NCBI GenBank assembly: GCA_034770075.1
Contig: CM068379.1
Coordinates: 24,117,506-24,181,505, forward strand
DNA length: 64,000 bases
Source of the DNA: Aralia elata
Taxonomy: Eukaryota > Streptophyta > Magnoliopsida > Apiales > Araliaceae
Direction: 5' to 3'
A program made the translations under genes and the position numbers. A model generated the notes under the pieces. That model was not told where the DNA came from. It ran no database searches and saw only the letters and a list, made by a program, of their open reading frames with translations. Positions 1-12,000 of the stretch are shown here, one piece after another (position 1 is the stretch's first letter; each line of letters begins with the position of its first letter).

Positions 1-192
1 TTTCAGTTTAGCTATGAACTAATTTTCTTTTAAGATTGCAATGGATCTTATTATGTAGTTTTTATCTAATATGCTTCCTTGTTAATTATTGATATTTATT
101 TTCAAATTGTCTATTATGATTTCTGTTTAATTGCTTAATTACCTGGCCAGTAATTACTGTGATAATCTATATGAAATTGAGAGATGGATTAT
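1..192 (+). repeat. 5' LTR of element A, first visible part
   Basis: This aligns end to end with 14990-15181 of the 3' LTR, with eight mismatches by eye. It stops at the insertion point of element N; bases 188-192 (ATTAT) are the first copy of N's target duplication. Confidence 0.93.
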
Positions 193-1970
193 TGATGAGT
201 GTGTTTTATACACACAAATTGGGTACTTCTAGTCTTGATAATTTATAAATCTTTAGCTATTTCATTTGGTTTTATGTGTTTTCATCTTATTGTTGTGTAA
301 TGTAGTTTTGTATCACTTTTATATGTTTTTGTAGGATATTATGCGTTTTTACGTTGTTTTGTAGGAATTGAAATAAAGGCCCCTTGGATCGTTGCGTTTT
401 TGGCTCGAATTTGGCATTTCAGCTGCTTGTTTCTCAATTTGACCCATGATCCAATCCGAATCACTCAAAACTCAAAGAACGAAAGTTATAGATCTTTGTC
501 TTAGCTTTTCAGAATATCCGGAATCATCCAATTTGAAGTTCTTATGAGACAATTATGGTCATTTTACCATCTGATTTTGCATGAATTTTACACAGCAGTC
601 GCTCCCGGCTCAATTTGAGTCTTGCTCTGGCCATTATCTCGATGAGCTCCAGTTATGAAAGTTGTAGAGCTGCTTCTTAGCTTTCCATAGCCTACTTAAT
701 CGTCTTAATCTGAGTTCAGACGAGGAAGTTATGGCCATTTTTCCAACAGGTGTCGAAACTGACTCGGGGTACACTATTCCACCACCGGGGCGGTAGTTTC
801 TAGTACTATTTCGCCGCTGGGGCGAGCCCAACGCCGGGGCGGCAGAATTCAGGCCATTTTTCACTGCCGGGGCGGTAACTCCTTTGATGCAGTCGGATTT
901 CGCGATTTTTGACCAATTTTTGATATCTAAGCTAGGGTTTCTTATGCCCATCTCATATAACACCAAGGGGGCGGCTCATATAGGTATTCTAACATCAAAT
1001 CTAGAGAGAGGAAAGCTACCAAAATACATCATCAAGAAGGAAATGGGCTGCAATACAAGGATTTTCCAGTAATTTCCAAGGAGTAAGTAAGGCAAGGAAT
1101 ATCAATTCTTGAGGGAAAGCTAAAGAAGAAGCATCAAACCATTAAGCAACAATTGAATATCTCCACAAAGGGGTTTTATTATTCTATCTCTTTTATGTTA
1201 TGTGTAGTTACCATGAACTAAACTCTATTTTGGGATTATAATGGATCTTGTTGTGTAGTTTACTTTGTTGTGCTTCCTTGTTATTCTTATTAGCTATTCA
1301 TGGATTGTCTATTATGACTTGCGTTCAATTGCTTAATTGCCTAGCTAGCAATTACCATGATAATCCATATGAAATTGAGAAACGGATTATGGGTTTAGAT
1401 CTAATTATAATAGCATGTGTTTGTATGTTCTACATGGCATTGGAATGTATGATTTGTGCTTAGGATAAACATATACCGAAGCACCGCTTGTATTCATTTG
1501 AGAGCTTGAGCTTAAACCCTATTTATTTGTAAATCGCATAGACATATAGCAGTTTAGGTAATGTGGGTGTTCGTGTTTATTCTATCATCTGTGGATTATA
1601 TATGATATGGACTTGGTACATCGAAAGATGGCCTTGTCTCACTTTCGTGTTCTCGACTAACAATCTGTGATAATTAATTTGGTTTAATAGGAAGTGTGTT
1701 GAGGTAGATGAATCAATAGGAGAAATTGTAATCTCATATCTTCATTATCTTTAAAGCTTTCTATTGTTCTTTAATTAATGTTATCTTTATTAATTCAAAC
1801 CACCAAAAAGACAGAAAACCATTAGTTTAGATAAGATTGAGTTGATAAAAGGTTAGTACTTGGAAGAGGCTAGTAATAATTCCTCATGGGATCGATACTC
1901 TACTTATTCTTTATTACTTGTTGACCGCGTATACTTGCGCATAAATTGTCGTTATATTAATCGGACAACA
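193..1970 (+). repeat. 5' LTR of element N
   Basis: It begins TGATGAGTGTG and ends ATCGGACAACA, pairing with 3479-5305. Over about 830 sampled bases I count roughly 47 mismatches to the 3' copy. A GC-rich block near 782-875 carries four copies of a CGCCGGGGCGG-like motif. ORFs predicted within it are not supported as genes. Confidence 0.92.
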
Positions 1971-3478
1971 AGTTTTTAGAATTGTGATGGGTATTCTTGG
2001 TTAGTTAAACTGTTATACTTGGATTTGCATTGGGTAATCATACATTGTTGAAATTTGGATAAATGTAAATTGGTTGCCCAATTGAGTTTATGTTGGCTCA
2101 ATTGGAGGATTTTGGGTTATTCATTGCTTTGATTTGATTGAATATTACAATAACTTGGCAATTTCTGTTGAAACTAAGTTTGGAGGAGGTATGTAATGAA
2201 GAATTTCAGTCAGCGCACATCACGTAGTCAACGAATTGTCTAAAAGAAAGTTGGCCTGATTGAGCATCGTTTGGTAAGGAATTGCTTGGCTATTATCCGA
2301 ATGCCTCCCCAATGCATGTTCCTGAGTCATAACCATTACTAATTTATCCACCATCAGACTCAAATGTTTAGAAGGCTATGGTCGAGCATGACGTTTGGCC
2401 AATCAGGGAAGTTCTTAGTTTTCATTTCATTATCTTATAAACAATGAGGACATTGTTCACTTTGAGTTTGGGGGTGGATCATATAGCATTGGCATCATAG
2501 CTACATAGCATGTGTTAGTTATTTGTGCATTTTAATTTTGTTTGCTATTTTGAAAAAAAATTATTTTTAGGATGTGTCTCTTGAGCATTGTTTTAATTTG
2601 ATTTGAACTATTATCCATGGTCTATGATAAGAACTTATTTGAATTGATTCTAACTCATGGAAAATGGATAAATGTTGCATAGTCTTTATGCTTAATCATT
2701 ATTGTTGGTTATTGTTTTGTTTATGCGTCCTTTCACTCTTTTACACTTACCCGTGAGTATTGAGCTAGTTGTATGCTTAGAGAAGACTTTTATAACCGAA
2801 TACTTGTGGGATATATCTATAAACTCTAGAACTCGTTTAAACATCACTCGAAGCAAGGTGTCCAAATTTGTTGTGTTTAAATTGATGGTCATGTGGTGAG
2901 CTGAGATGGAGCGTAAAACGCACTCACTCATGGACACATGCGTAGGAGAGATAGAGCGTAAAACACACTCTCTTTTAATTTTGATTAAAGAAAGAAAATT
3001 ATATATTGCAAATCTTGCAAAGGGTTGAGGTTGAGCGTAAAATGCATATGAGCGTGCTTAAGGTTGAGATGGAGCATAAAATTCACTCACCTAGAGCCCT
3101 TGGTGCTCAAAATTTTTGGAATTGTGATTTGTATACATTTGTGGTGAGTGATGTGTTAAGCATGTAGTTTTCGTGGTTTATTTTGATTATTTCATAAGGT
3201 AATGTGGTTGCATAGCTTCATCCGAGCTTGATTGGTTTAGTACTATTGGGTACTCACACACACACGGAAGTAACCTAAAGAAAGCTATAACTAGCTAATT
3301 GTAAATCTAGACTTGCAACGTTTTGAAAGTTTTCTTCAGTTTTTATGTGTTTATGCTTTGAGACCATTGTTTAAACTTATTAACTCATTGCTCAAGATAT
3401 GTTTTATTAGAAGTGTTTAATTTTTATAGTTTGTGTTTTTTGCTTAAGGACAAGCAAAGGTTTAAGTTTGGGGTTATT
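1971..3478 (+). other. Internal non-coding region of element N
   Basis: No gag or pol similarity is visible. The first bases after the LTR occupy the place of the Athila primer site but match the tRNA-Asp complement poorly, so the site looks eroded. A motif like GGAGCGTAAAACGCACTC recurs near 2903, 2947, 3027 and 3066, and once in element A near 13932. The region ends in a polypurine-like AAGTTTGGGGTTATT before the 3' LTR. Confidence 0.8.
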
Positions 3479-5305
3479 TGATGAGTGTGTTTTATACACA
3501 CAAATTGGGTACTTTTAGCCTTGATAATTTGTAAGTCTTTAGCAATTTCGTTTGATTTTATGTATTTTTATCTTATTGTTGTGTAATATAGTTTTATATC
3601 ACTTTTATATGTTTTTGTAGGCTATTATGTGTTTTTACGTTGTTATGTAGGAATTGAAATAAAGGCTCCTTGGATCGTTGCGTTTTTGGCTCGAATTTGG
3701 CATTCCAGCTGCTTGTTTGTCAATTTGACCCATGATCCAATCCGAATCTCTCAAATCTCAAAGAACGAAAGTTGTAGATCTTTGTCTTAGCTTTCTAGAA
3801 CATCTGGCATCATTCAATTTGAAGTTCGTATGAGAGAATTATGGTCATTTTACCATCAGATTTTGCATGAATTTTACACAGCAGTCGCTTCGGGCTCAAT
3901 TTGAGCCTTGCTCCGGCCATTATCTCGACGAGCTCCAGTTATAAAAGTTGTAGAGCTACTTTTTAGCTTTCCATAGCCTACTTCATCGCCTTAATCCGAG
4001 TTTGAACGAGGAAGTTATGGCCATTTTTCCAACAGGCATCGAAACTGACTCGGGGTACACTATTCCACCGCCGGGGCGGTAGTTTCTTGTACTATTTCGT
4101 CGCCGGGGCGGCGGAATTCAGGCCATTTTTCACCGCCGGGGCGGTAACTCCTTGGATACAATCGGATTTCGCGATTTTTAGCCAATTTTTGATATCTAAG
4201 CTAGGGTTTCTTATACCCATCTAAAATAACATCTAGGGGGCGACTCATATAGGTATTCTAACACCATCTAACACTACTAACATTAAATCTAGAGAGTGGG
4301 AGGCTTCCATAAACATCAATTAGAGAGGGAAAATCTACAATCCAAGGAATTTTCAGCAAAGTCCAAGGAGCAAGTAAGGCAAGGAATATCAATTCTTGAG
4401 GGAAAGCTAGAGAAGAAGCATCAAACCATTAAGCAACAATTGAATATCTCCACAAAGGGGTTTTATCATTCTATCTCTTGTATTTCCTTCTTAATTTGTA
4501 ATTCTATCATGATGAATAGATCGAATATGATGTTATGTGTAGTTACCATGAAGTAAACTCTCTTTTGGGATTATAATGGATCTTGTTGTGTAGTTTATTT
4601 TGCTATGCTTCCTTGTTAGTCTTATTAGCTATTCATGGATTGTCTATTATGATTTGCGTTCAATTGCTTAATTGCCTAGCTAGCAATTACCATGATAATC
4701 CATATGAAATTGAGAAACGGATTATGGGTTAAGATCTAATCATAATAGCATGTGTTTGTATGTTCTACATGGTGTTGGAATGTATGATTTGTGCTTAGGA
4801 TAGACATATACCGAAGCACCGCTTGTAGTCATTTGAGAGCTTGAGCTTAAACCCTATTTATTTGTAAATCACATAGACATATAGTGGTTTAGGTAATGTG
4901 GGTGTTCGTGTTTATTCTATCATCTGTGGATTATATATGATATGGACTTAGTACATCGAAAGATGGCCTTGTCTCAGTTTCGTGTTCTCGACTAACAATC
5001 TGTGATAATTAATTTGGTTTAATAGGAAGTGTGTTGAGGTAGATGAATCAATAGGAGAAATTGTAATCTCATATCTTCATTATCTTTAAAACTTTCTATT
5101 GTTCTTTAATTACTGTTATCTTTATTAATCTAAACCACCAAAAAGACAGAAAACCATTAGTTTAGATAAGATTGAGTTGATAAATGGTTAGTACTTGGAA
5201 AAGATTAGTAATAATTCCTCGTGGGATTGATACTCTACTTACACTTTATTACTTGTTGACCGCGTATACTTGCGCATAAATTGTCGTTATATAAATCGGA
5301 TAACA
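3479..5305 (+). repeat. 3' LTR of element N
   Basis: It is the partner of 193-1970 but 49 bp longer. It begins TGATGAGTGTG and ends CGGATAACA next to the second ATTAT. Three CGCCGGGGCGG-like motifs lie near 4068, 4101 and 4133. Confidence 0.92.
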
Positions 5306-5883
5306 ATTATAGGTTTAGATCTGATCATAATAGCATGTGATTATGTTTTTTACTTACGTTTGGGACTCATAATTTGTGTTTAGGATAGAGATATACCTAC
5401 ACACCGCATGTAATCTGATAAGGAACCTGAGCTTCAAATCCTTTTTAATTGTAATTCACATAGAGATATAGTGAATTAGTTATTTAGGGTGTTCAACTTA
5501 ATTCTAACCTTTATAGATTTGAGTTGATTTGGCTATGATACATTGAGAAGTGGTTTTAGATATTGATGAGTTCCTGATTAACAATCTGAATTATCTATCA
5601 TAATTTAACAGGAAGTATATTGATTTAAATGAAGCAATAAGTGAAATTGTAATCTTAAGTTTCCAATAATATATGTTTTCGAAATTTATTTACTTAGTTT
5701 TACTAAAATTCTCAAACAAACACACAATTGATCTCTTGTTTAGTTAATTTGAGTTAGTATAGAATTGATTTTTATTATTATAAATTGCATACTTTCCTCG
5801 TGGGAACGATACTCTACTTACTCTTTATTACTTGTGGACTGCGTATACTTGCGTATTTTTGCTAGTATAGATTTAGGCAACCA
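5306..5883 (+). repeat. 5' LTR of element A, remainder
   Basis: This continues the LTR after element N; 5306-5310 is the second ATTAT. Bases 5311-5883 align with 15182-15754 with about 23 mismatches by eye and end in GGCAACCA like the 3' LTR. Confidence 0.93.
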
Positions 5884-5889
5884 AGTTTT

Positions 5890-5907
5890 TGGCGCCGTTA
5901 TCGGGGA
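5890..5907 (+). other. Primer binding site of element A (tRNA-Asp type)
   Basis: TGGCGCCGTTATCGGGGA lies six bases after the LTR end. It differs by two bases from the complement of the plant tRNA-Asp 3' end that Athila-type elements commonly use. The same variant, on the minus strand, serves element D. Confidence 0.85.
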
Positions 5908-6019
5908 AATATTTGTGTTTATAATTTTTAATTATCAGTCTAATTGATTCAATTTTAGTTAAACAACATTCACTTTTATTTTTCTTTTATTCTCTTTTTC
6001 AAGTGATTTTGGTTCGTTT

Positions 6020-8617
6020 ATGCAAACAAGATCAAAACAACCGGAACTTGTGCAGTACGATCAAGACCTTGAGAAAAAACTTCGAGAGTTGAGAAAATAT
6101 TGCCAAGAGACATTCGGAAAAGAGAAAATGGCAGAGGAAGTTCAAAAATCACTTAGGGATTATGTTATGCCTCAAATAGATGGAATCAAATCAAGCATCG
6201 CTAGACCCACTATCACTGCGAACTCTTTTGAAATTAAGCCGGGAACAATTCAGATGATCCAGAATTACATACAGTTTGGGGGTCTGGCTAACGATGATCC
6301 GAATGAACACTTGATGAGCTTTCTTGAAATATGTGATATGTTCAAGTATAAGGATGTTACGAATGATGCTGTGAGACTGCGACTGTTTCCATTTACATTG
6401 AGGGACAAAGCGAAGAGTTGGTTGCACTCGCTACCACCAGGACCCATCATTACCTGGGATGATTAAGCTCAGAAATTTCTTGCAAAGTTCTTTCCGCCAG
6501 TTAAAACTGCGAAGATGAGGAATGATATTATTACTTTCGAGCAACAGCATGGAGAGACACTGTACGAGGCTTGGGAGAGATTTAAGGATTTATTGCGTAG
6601 ATGTCCACATCATGGACTACCTAAGTGGCTACAGGTGCAGACTTTTTATAACGGGTTAAGTAGTAATATTCGTACGAGTATAGATGCAGTTGCAGGAGGA
6701 GCCCTTATGGATAAGAACTTCGATGATGCTTTTGAACTATTAGAGACAATGGCTGCCAACAATTATCAATGGCCGACTTCCAGAATGAATCAACAAAAGG
6801 TAGCTGGAGTATTGGAAGTAGATGCGGTCACAGCCCTAACAGCTCAGATAGCCTCCATGTCTAAGAAGATTGAGGCTTTGGCAAAATTGAAAACCCAGCA
6901 AGTAGCCTATGTTTGTGAGCTATGTGCAGGTGCACATTCGACGGAGTATTATGCCATTAATTCGGAGTCGGTACAGTTTTTGGGGAGCTATAACAGACAG
7001 CAACAGCCTTATCAGAATGCATATAATCCGGGGTGGAGAAATCATCCGGGTTTCTCTTGGAGCAATAATACACAGGTTCTAAATCAAGCTCCAAGACCAC
7101 AGAATCCCCCAAGTTTTCAAAATCAAGTTCCACAACAGGTAGAGAGGAAACCAAGTTTGGAGGACTAATTGACAAAATTTATTACAGCTTCTGAGAGGAG
7201 AATGGATGATCATGATAAGCTGTTAAACCAAGTAGATATGAATGTGAAAAGTCAGGCAGTGTCGATTAGAAATCTAGAGAATCAGTTGGGACAGTTAGCT
7301 CATGTTTTCAATAGTCGACCCCAAGGAGCATTCCCAAGTGATACTGAAGTTAATCCGAAAAGAGATGGGAAGGAACAATGTCAAGCTGTCACTTTGAGAA
7401 GCGGAAAATAAATACTACCAACAGGCGCAACCGCGCCTGAATTATATGGGGATGCAGCGCAGGCGCGCAGCCCACCAGAAATTGAAACTGCAGAACTTTC
7501 AAAGGAGGAAGGAAATAAGTCTGAAATTGAGCAAAAAGAAAAAGAAAAGGAACAAACAACACCACCAATGATATATCCCCCAGTTCCATATCCACAAAGA
7601 CTTCAGAAACAGAAGATAGATAAGCAATTCTCCAAGTTCCTTGAAATTTTCAAAAAGTTACAAATTAACATACCATTTGCGAAAGCTTTAGAGCAGATGC
7701 CGAGTTACGCTAAGTTTATGAAGGGAATCTTGTCAAGGAAGAAAAAGCTTGAGGACTATGAAACAATAGCTTTGACTGAAGAATGTAGTGTTGTGCTCCA
7801 AAAGAAATTGCCACCAAAGTTGAAAGATCCCGACAGCTTTACTATTCCTTGCACTATTGGTAACTTGTCATTTAACAAATGTTTGTGTGATTTGGGAGCT
7901 AGTATCAACCTTATGCCTTTATCGATATACTCTCAGTTGGATTTACCTCCACCGAAACCTACAAACATCTCTCTTCAACTGACAGATAGGTCCGTTACAT
8001 ACCTGAGAGGAGTTGTGGAGGTCATACTTGTTAAAGTTGATAAGTTCATATTTCCTGTTGATTTCATCATATTGGATTACGAAGAAGACAAGGACATTCC
8101 TATCATACTTGGGAGACCATTCTTAGGAACCGGTAGAACACTCATTGACGTGCAGAAAGGAGAATTAACTATGAGGGTTCAAGACCAAGAAGTGAAGTTC
8201 AATCTGTTTAAGGCTATGAAGTTTCCTACGGACGAAGATGAGTGTTTCAGAATGGATATGGTGAAAAAATTCGTGGATGATGAATTTTTGAAGCTGATGA
8301 TTAGGAATCCATTGGAGACTACCTTGTCAGGGGATGATGATTTAGATGATGTTGAGATTATTGATTATCTTCAGAGGTTGGATACATTTCCTTGGGTACA
8401 CCGATTCAAAATCCCGTCCGAACCATTGAAGAGCACAGAAAAACCCTTTGAGCAATTGAAGCCATCTCTAGAAATACCCCTAACACTTGAGCTTAAACCA
8501 CTACCTAATCATCTCAGGTATGCTTATTTAGGTGAATCATCTACTTTGCTTGTTATCATTGCATCTGTACTTAACGAATTGCAGGAAAGTAAGTTGATAC
8601 GAGTTCTCCGACAGTAA
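6020..8617 (+). pseudogene. gag-protease of Athila-type element A
   Basis: One reading frame runs through the whole stretch, starting MQTRSKQPEL and broken by stops at 6464, 7166 and 7409. The gag part has the retrotransposon gag helix region (QNYIQFGGL, AKSWLHSLPPG) and later a coiled segment (SERRMDDHDKLLNQVD) ending at VTLRSGK. The protease follows with the aspartic core CDLGASINLMP near 7886-7915 and the flap/ILGRPFL region near 8110. Gag would form the virus-like particle and protease would process Gag-Pol. In this family gag and pol are usually one frame, as here. The stop after SGK is where many relatives have glutamine. Confidence 0.88.
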
Positions 8618-9795
8618 AAATCGGCAATTGGTTGGACGATCGCGGACATTAAAGGAATAAGTCCATCATTTTGTATGCATAAGATCCTTTTGGAAGACGA
8701 TGCCAAACCAATAATTGAGCAACAAAAAAGGCTGAACCCAATCATGAAAGACGTGGTGAAAAAAGAAATTTTTGAAGTGGCTTGATGCAGGTATCATTTA
8801 CCCCATCTCTGATAACAGTTGGGTGACTCCAGTATAGTGCGTGCCTAAAAAGGGTGGTATGACGGTTGTAGAGAACGAAAATAATGAATTGATACCGACA
8901 AGGACAGTGACCGGATGGAGGGTTTGTATGGACTATAGAAAACTAAACAAGGCAACCCGCAAGGATCACTTTCCTCTAAGGTTGTTTGGAAAATATAGTC
9001 CTGGTTTTGAAAAGATGCGTGGAAACCAATTTAGTGCTAAATTGGGAAAAATGCGACTTTATGGTGCAAGAGGGGATCATTCTTGGGCACAAGGTATCGT
9101 TAAAAGGGTTAGAGGTAGATCGAGCTAAACTGGAGACAATTGAAAATCTACCTCCACCAACTACAGTTAAAGGGATATGAAGTTTCTTGGGACATACCAT
9201 GTTTTATAGGAGATTCATAATGGACATTTCTAAAATCTCTAAGCCTTTATGCAGTTTATTGGAGAAAGATATTCCATTCAAGTTTGACGATGAGTGTTTG
9301 TCGGCTTTAGAATTATTGAAGAAGAAATTGACCACATTGCCTGTAATAATAGCACCAGATTGGTCAATGTTGTTCGAGTTAATGTGTGATGCTAGTGACT
9401 ATACAATTGGGCTTGTTTTGGGTCAACGAAAGGAAAAGGTTTTTCACACCATTTATTATGCTAGCAAAACATTGTCCGATGCCCAACTCAACTATACGAC
9501 TACCGAGAAGGAGTTGCTAGCGGTAGTGTATGCTTTTGATAAATTTCGCTCATACTTAATCGGAACGAAAGTGGTGGTGCTCACGGATCATTCAGCTATA
9601 CGATATCTGATTTCGAAGAAAGATGTGAAGCCGAGGCTAATTAGATGGATACTTCTACTCCAGGAATTCGACTTGGAAATCCGGGATAGGAAGGGGATGG
9701 AAAATCAAGTGGCGGATCCTCTATCGATGTTGGAGAACGAGGAACATGCAAAGAATGATAAAACAGTGATCAATGAATACTTCCCGGATGAATGA
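8618..9795 (+). pseudogene. RT/RNase H of element A, RT core deleted
   Basis: The RT entry motifs are clear (AIGWTIADIKGISPSF, then KWLDAGIIYPISD, then WRVCMDYRKLNKATRKDHF). A +1 frameshift lies near 8775 and a stop near 8836. At about 8980-8984 the sequence jumps from KDHFPL straight to a segment that normally lies about 90-100 residues later (LENIVLVLKRCVETNLVLNW). The palm with the paired catalytic aspartates (Y-x-D-D) is therefore missing and the frame changes again. The connection and RNase H follow (FELMCDASDY, TEKELLAVVYAFDKF, LTDHSAIRYL) with stops at 9178 and 9793. This element cannot make a working RT. Confidence 0.88.
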
Positions 9796-11106
9796 TTGTT
9801 GGTGATAAACTCAGAGATTCCATGGTATGCAGATTTTGTCAATTATTTAGTGAGCAACGTCTATCCCCCAGATTTGACAAATCAGCAGAAGAAGAAGTTT
9901 TTACATGATGTTAAGAGGTACATATGGGATAAGTCATTTTTATTCAAATAGTGCACAGATCAGATTATACGACGGTGTATTCCTCAATGCGAAACAGATA
10001 GCATCTTACATTATTGTCATGACTCGTTATATGGAGGACACTATGGAGGTGAGAAAACAGCAGCCAAGCTTTTACAAGCAGAATTTTACTGGTCAACATT
10101 GTTCAAGGATGCCCATCAATTCGTACAGAGATGTGATAGATGCCAAAGGATGGGTAACATATCAAAACGTAATGAGATGCCCTTAAACATGACCTTAGAA
10201 GTTGAAATTTTTGATATTTGGGGTATTGATTTCATGGGTCCTTTCCCAAAATCCTTTAACAATGAATACATTCTACTGGCAGTGGATTACGTGTCGAAAT
10301 GGGTAGAAGCAGTTGCTTTACCAACGAATGATGCCAAGGTGGTGTTGAAATTTCTCTAGAAGAACATATTTACAAGATTTGGCACACCGAGGGCAATCAT
10401 TAGTGACCAAGGGAACCATTTTTGTAACAAATTTTTCACAGCTCTCTTGGCCAAATATGGAGTTAAGCATAGAATTGCAACCACTTACCATCCCTAAACA
10501 AGTGGCCAGGCAAAAGTTTCAAACAGAGAGGTGAAACGGATTCTTGAGAAGGTGGTGAATCCAAATCGGAAGGATTGGTTATTAAAGTTAGATGACGCTC
10601 TTTGGGCTTACCGGACTGCGTTTAAAACTCCGATTGGGATGTCACCATACCAGCTTGTATACGGTAAAGCATGTCATCTCCCAGTTGAACTTGAGCATAA
10701 AGCATATTGGGCTATCAGGAAATTGAATTTTGATCTACAAGCTGCAGGCGAAAAGAGACTGTTACAGGTCAATGAACTGGATGAATTCCGCTTGCAAGCC
10801 CATGAGAATGCCAAAATCTACAAAGAGAAAACTAAAAAATAGCACGATCAAAAGATCATACAGAGAAAGTTTGTACCGGGGCAAGCTGTGCTGCTACACA
10901 ATTCTAGACTGAGATTGTTTCTTGGGAAGCTAAAATCAAGATGGTCGGGCCCATACATTATACAACAAGTCTTCCCGCATGGTGCAGTTGAGATAGCTAG
11001 AACTAAGTCGGACGAGCCATTCAAAGTCAACAGACAGCGCTTAAAGCATTATTGGGGTGGTGACGATCGCCAAAAATCCTCAGTTATTCTCTTCAATCCG
11101 GAATGA
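9796..11106 (+). pseudogene. Integrase of element A
   Basis: It continues in the frame of RNase H. The zinc-binding HHCC region is at about 9998-10145 (HYCHDSLYGGHYGG ... CDRCQRM). The catalytic core shows the first aspartate in GIDFMGPFP, the second in IISDQGNHF and the glutamate in NREVKRIL. The C-terminal part has the GPY/F-like box (RWSGPYIIQQVFPHGAVEI) and ends at 11106. Stops at 9949, 10357, near 10494 (inside the HPQTSGQ-type motif) and 10840 break it. Several replace expected glutamine or tryptophan codons. It would have integrated the cDNA. Confidence 0.88.
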
Positions 11107-12000
11107 AACAAGGAGTAGTCAGGCTGAAAGACTTAAAATCAAAAGCTCAATAAGAGGCAACCTATTTATTTGTAAATTTTGTGTTTTTAATATGAGTTAG
11201 AGTAGTTAAATTAATGTTTTAGGAGTATAATATGTGAACGTTGCCTTTGCAGGTTGCAACTTGTCAAATTAGTAGTCATGAAGCCAGGAGGAAAAAGAAT
11301 AACAAAAGCAAGATGCAGGGAAGCACGGCCACACAGGGATTACAAGGCAAGATGGCGCGGGTGCGCAGTCTGCCAGAAGAAAATTTTTGCTCTCTGCCAC
11401 ACCGGCGCGGGCGCGCTGCGATCTGGACCGGGATGCTAAAATTTTTTTAACCCGACCCGATTGTGCCCTAATTATATTCCTTATCAGACATTTGAACTTA
11501 CACTCCCATTCTGATCCAATTTTGAATTCCTTCCCCCACTCTCCTATTTCTAATCCAAGTCAAACTTCATTCATTCAAATCTAATCAAACCCTAACCTTC
11601 TCTTCCTAATCCTATTCCCATTCAACCATTGCTTCTTCATCCATAACCCTTTTCTATCATCTTTCAAATCACTTATAACATCTACCCACATTCAAATTCA
11701 AGCCCTAACTTTTCCCCCCACAATTTTTGTCAGTTACCTCCATAACCTCAACCTCTCCACCACTATTCGCACGTTCAGATGCTACAGTTGCTACATATCA
11801 GGAGAATTGGTGCACGATTGGGATTTCACTGACCACATTCCAAGTATTGGTATTTTCTTTTCAACTGCTTTCTGCTGAATTGGGTTATTTATATAATTGC
11901 AGTATAGTGAAGATTGCTAGCACTTGGGAATACTGTATTGGGTTACATTGTTAGATTTCTGTGGTAATTGCTGAGTTTTTACATTGTGAAACATACTTAA
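11107..12000 (+). other. Spacer between integrase and the extra ORF in A
   Basis: No protein similarity is seen. Two GC-rich GGCGCGGG-type motifs lie near 11354 and 11403, followed by a pyrimidine-rich stretch (about 11480-11720). Such spacers precede the env-like ORF in Athila elements and can carry a splice acceptor, which I cannot fix by eye. Confidence 0.6.

Larger units (their letters stand above)
193..5305 (+). mobile_element. Non-autonomous LTR element N nested in A's LTR
   Basis: It starts TGATGAGTGTG and ends GGATAACA. It is flanked by ATTAT at 188-192 and 5306-5310, and removing it restores the 3' LTR sequence of A. It has two LTRs of about 1.8 kb around a 1.5 kb internal region with no gag or pol. 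The LTR ends, the sequence before the 3' LTR and the short internal motifs resemble those of Athila element A. It is therefore best read as a large non-autonomous Athila derivative moved by another element's proteins; that mobilisation is inference. Confidence 0.9.

Noticed and set aside
634..966. Open frame of 110 codons on the minus strand
   Set aside because: It lies wholly inside the LTR of element N over the GC-rich motifs, has no known domain, and is not kept in the second LTR.
1971..1995. Functional primer binding site of element N
   Set aside because: Only the layout after the LTR fits; the tRNA-Asp match is too poor to call.
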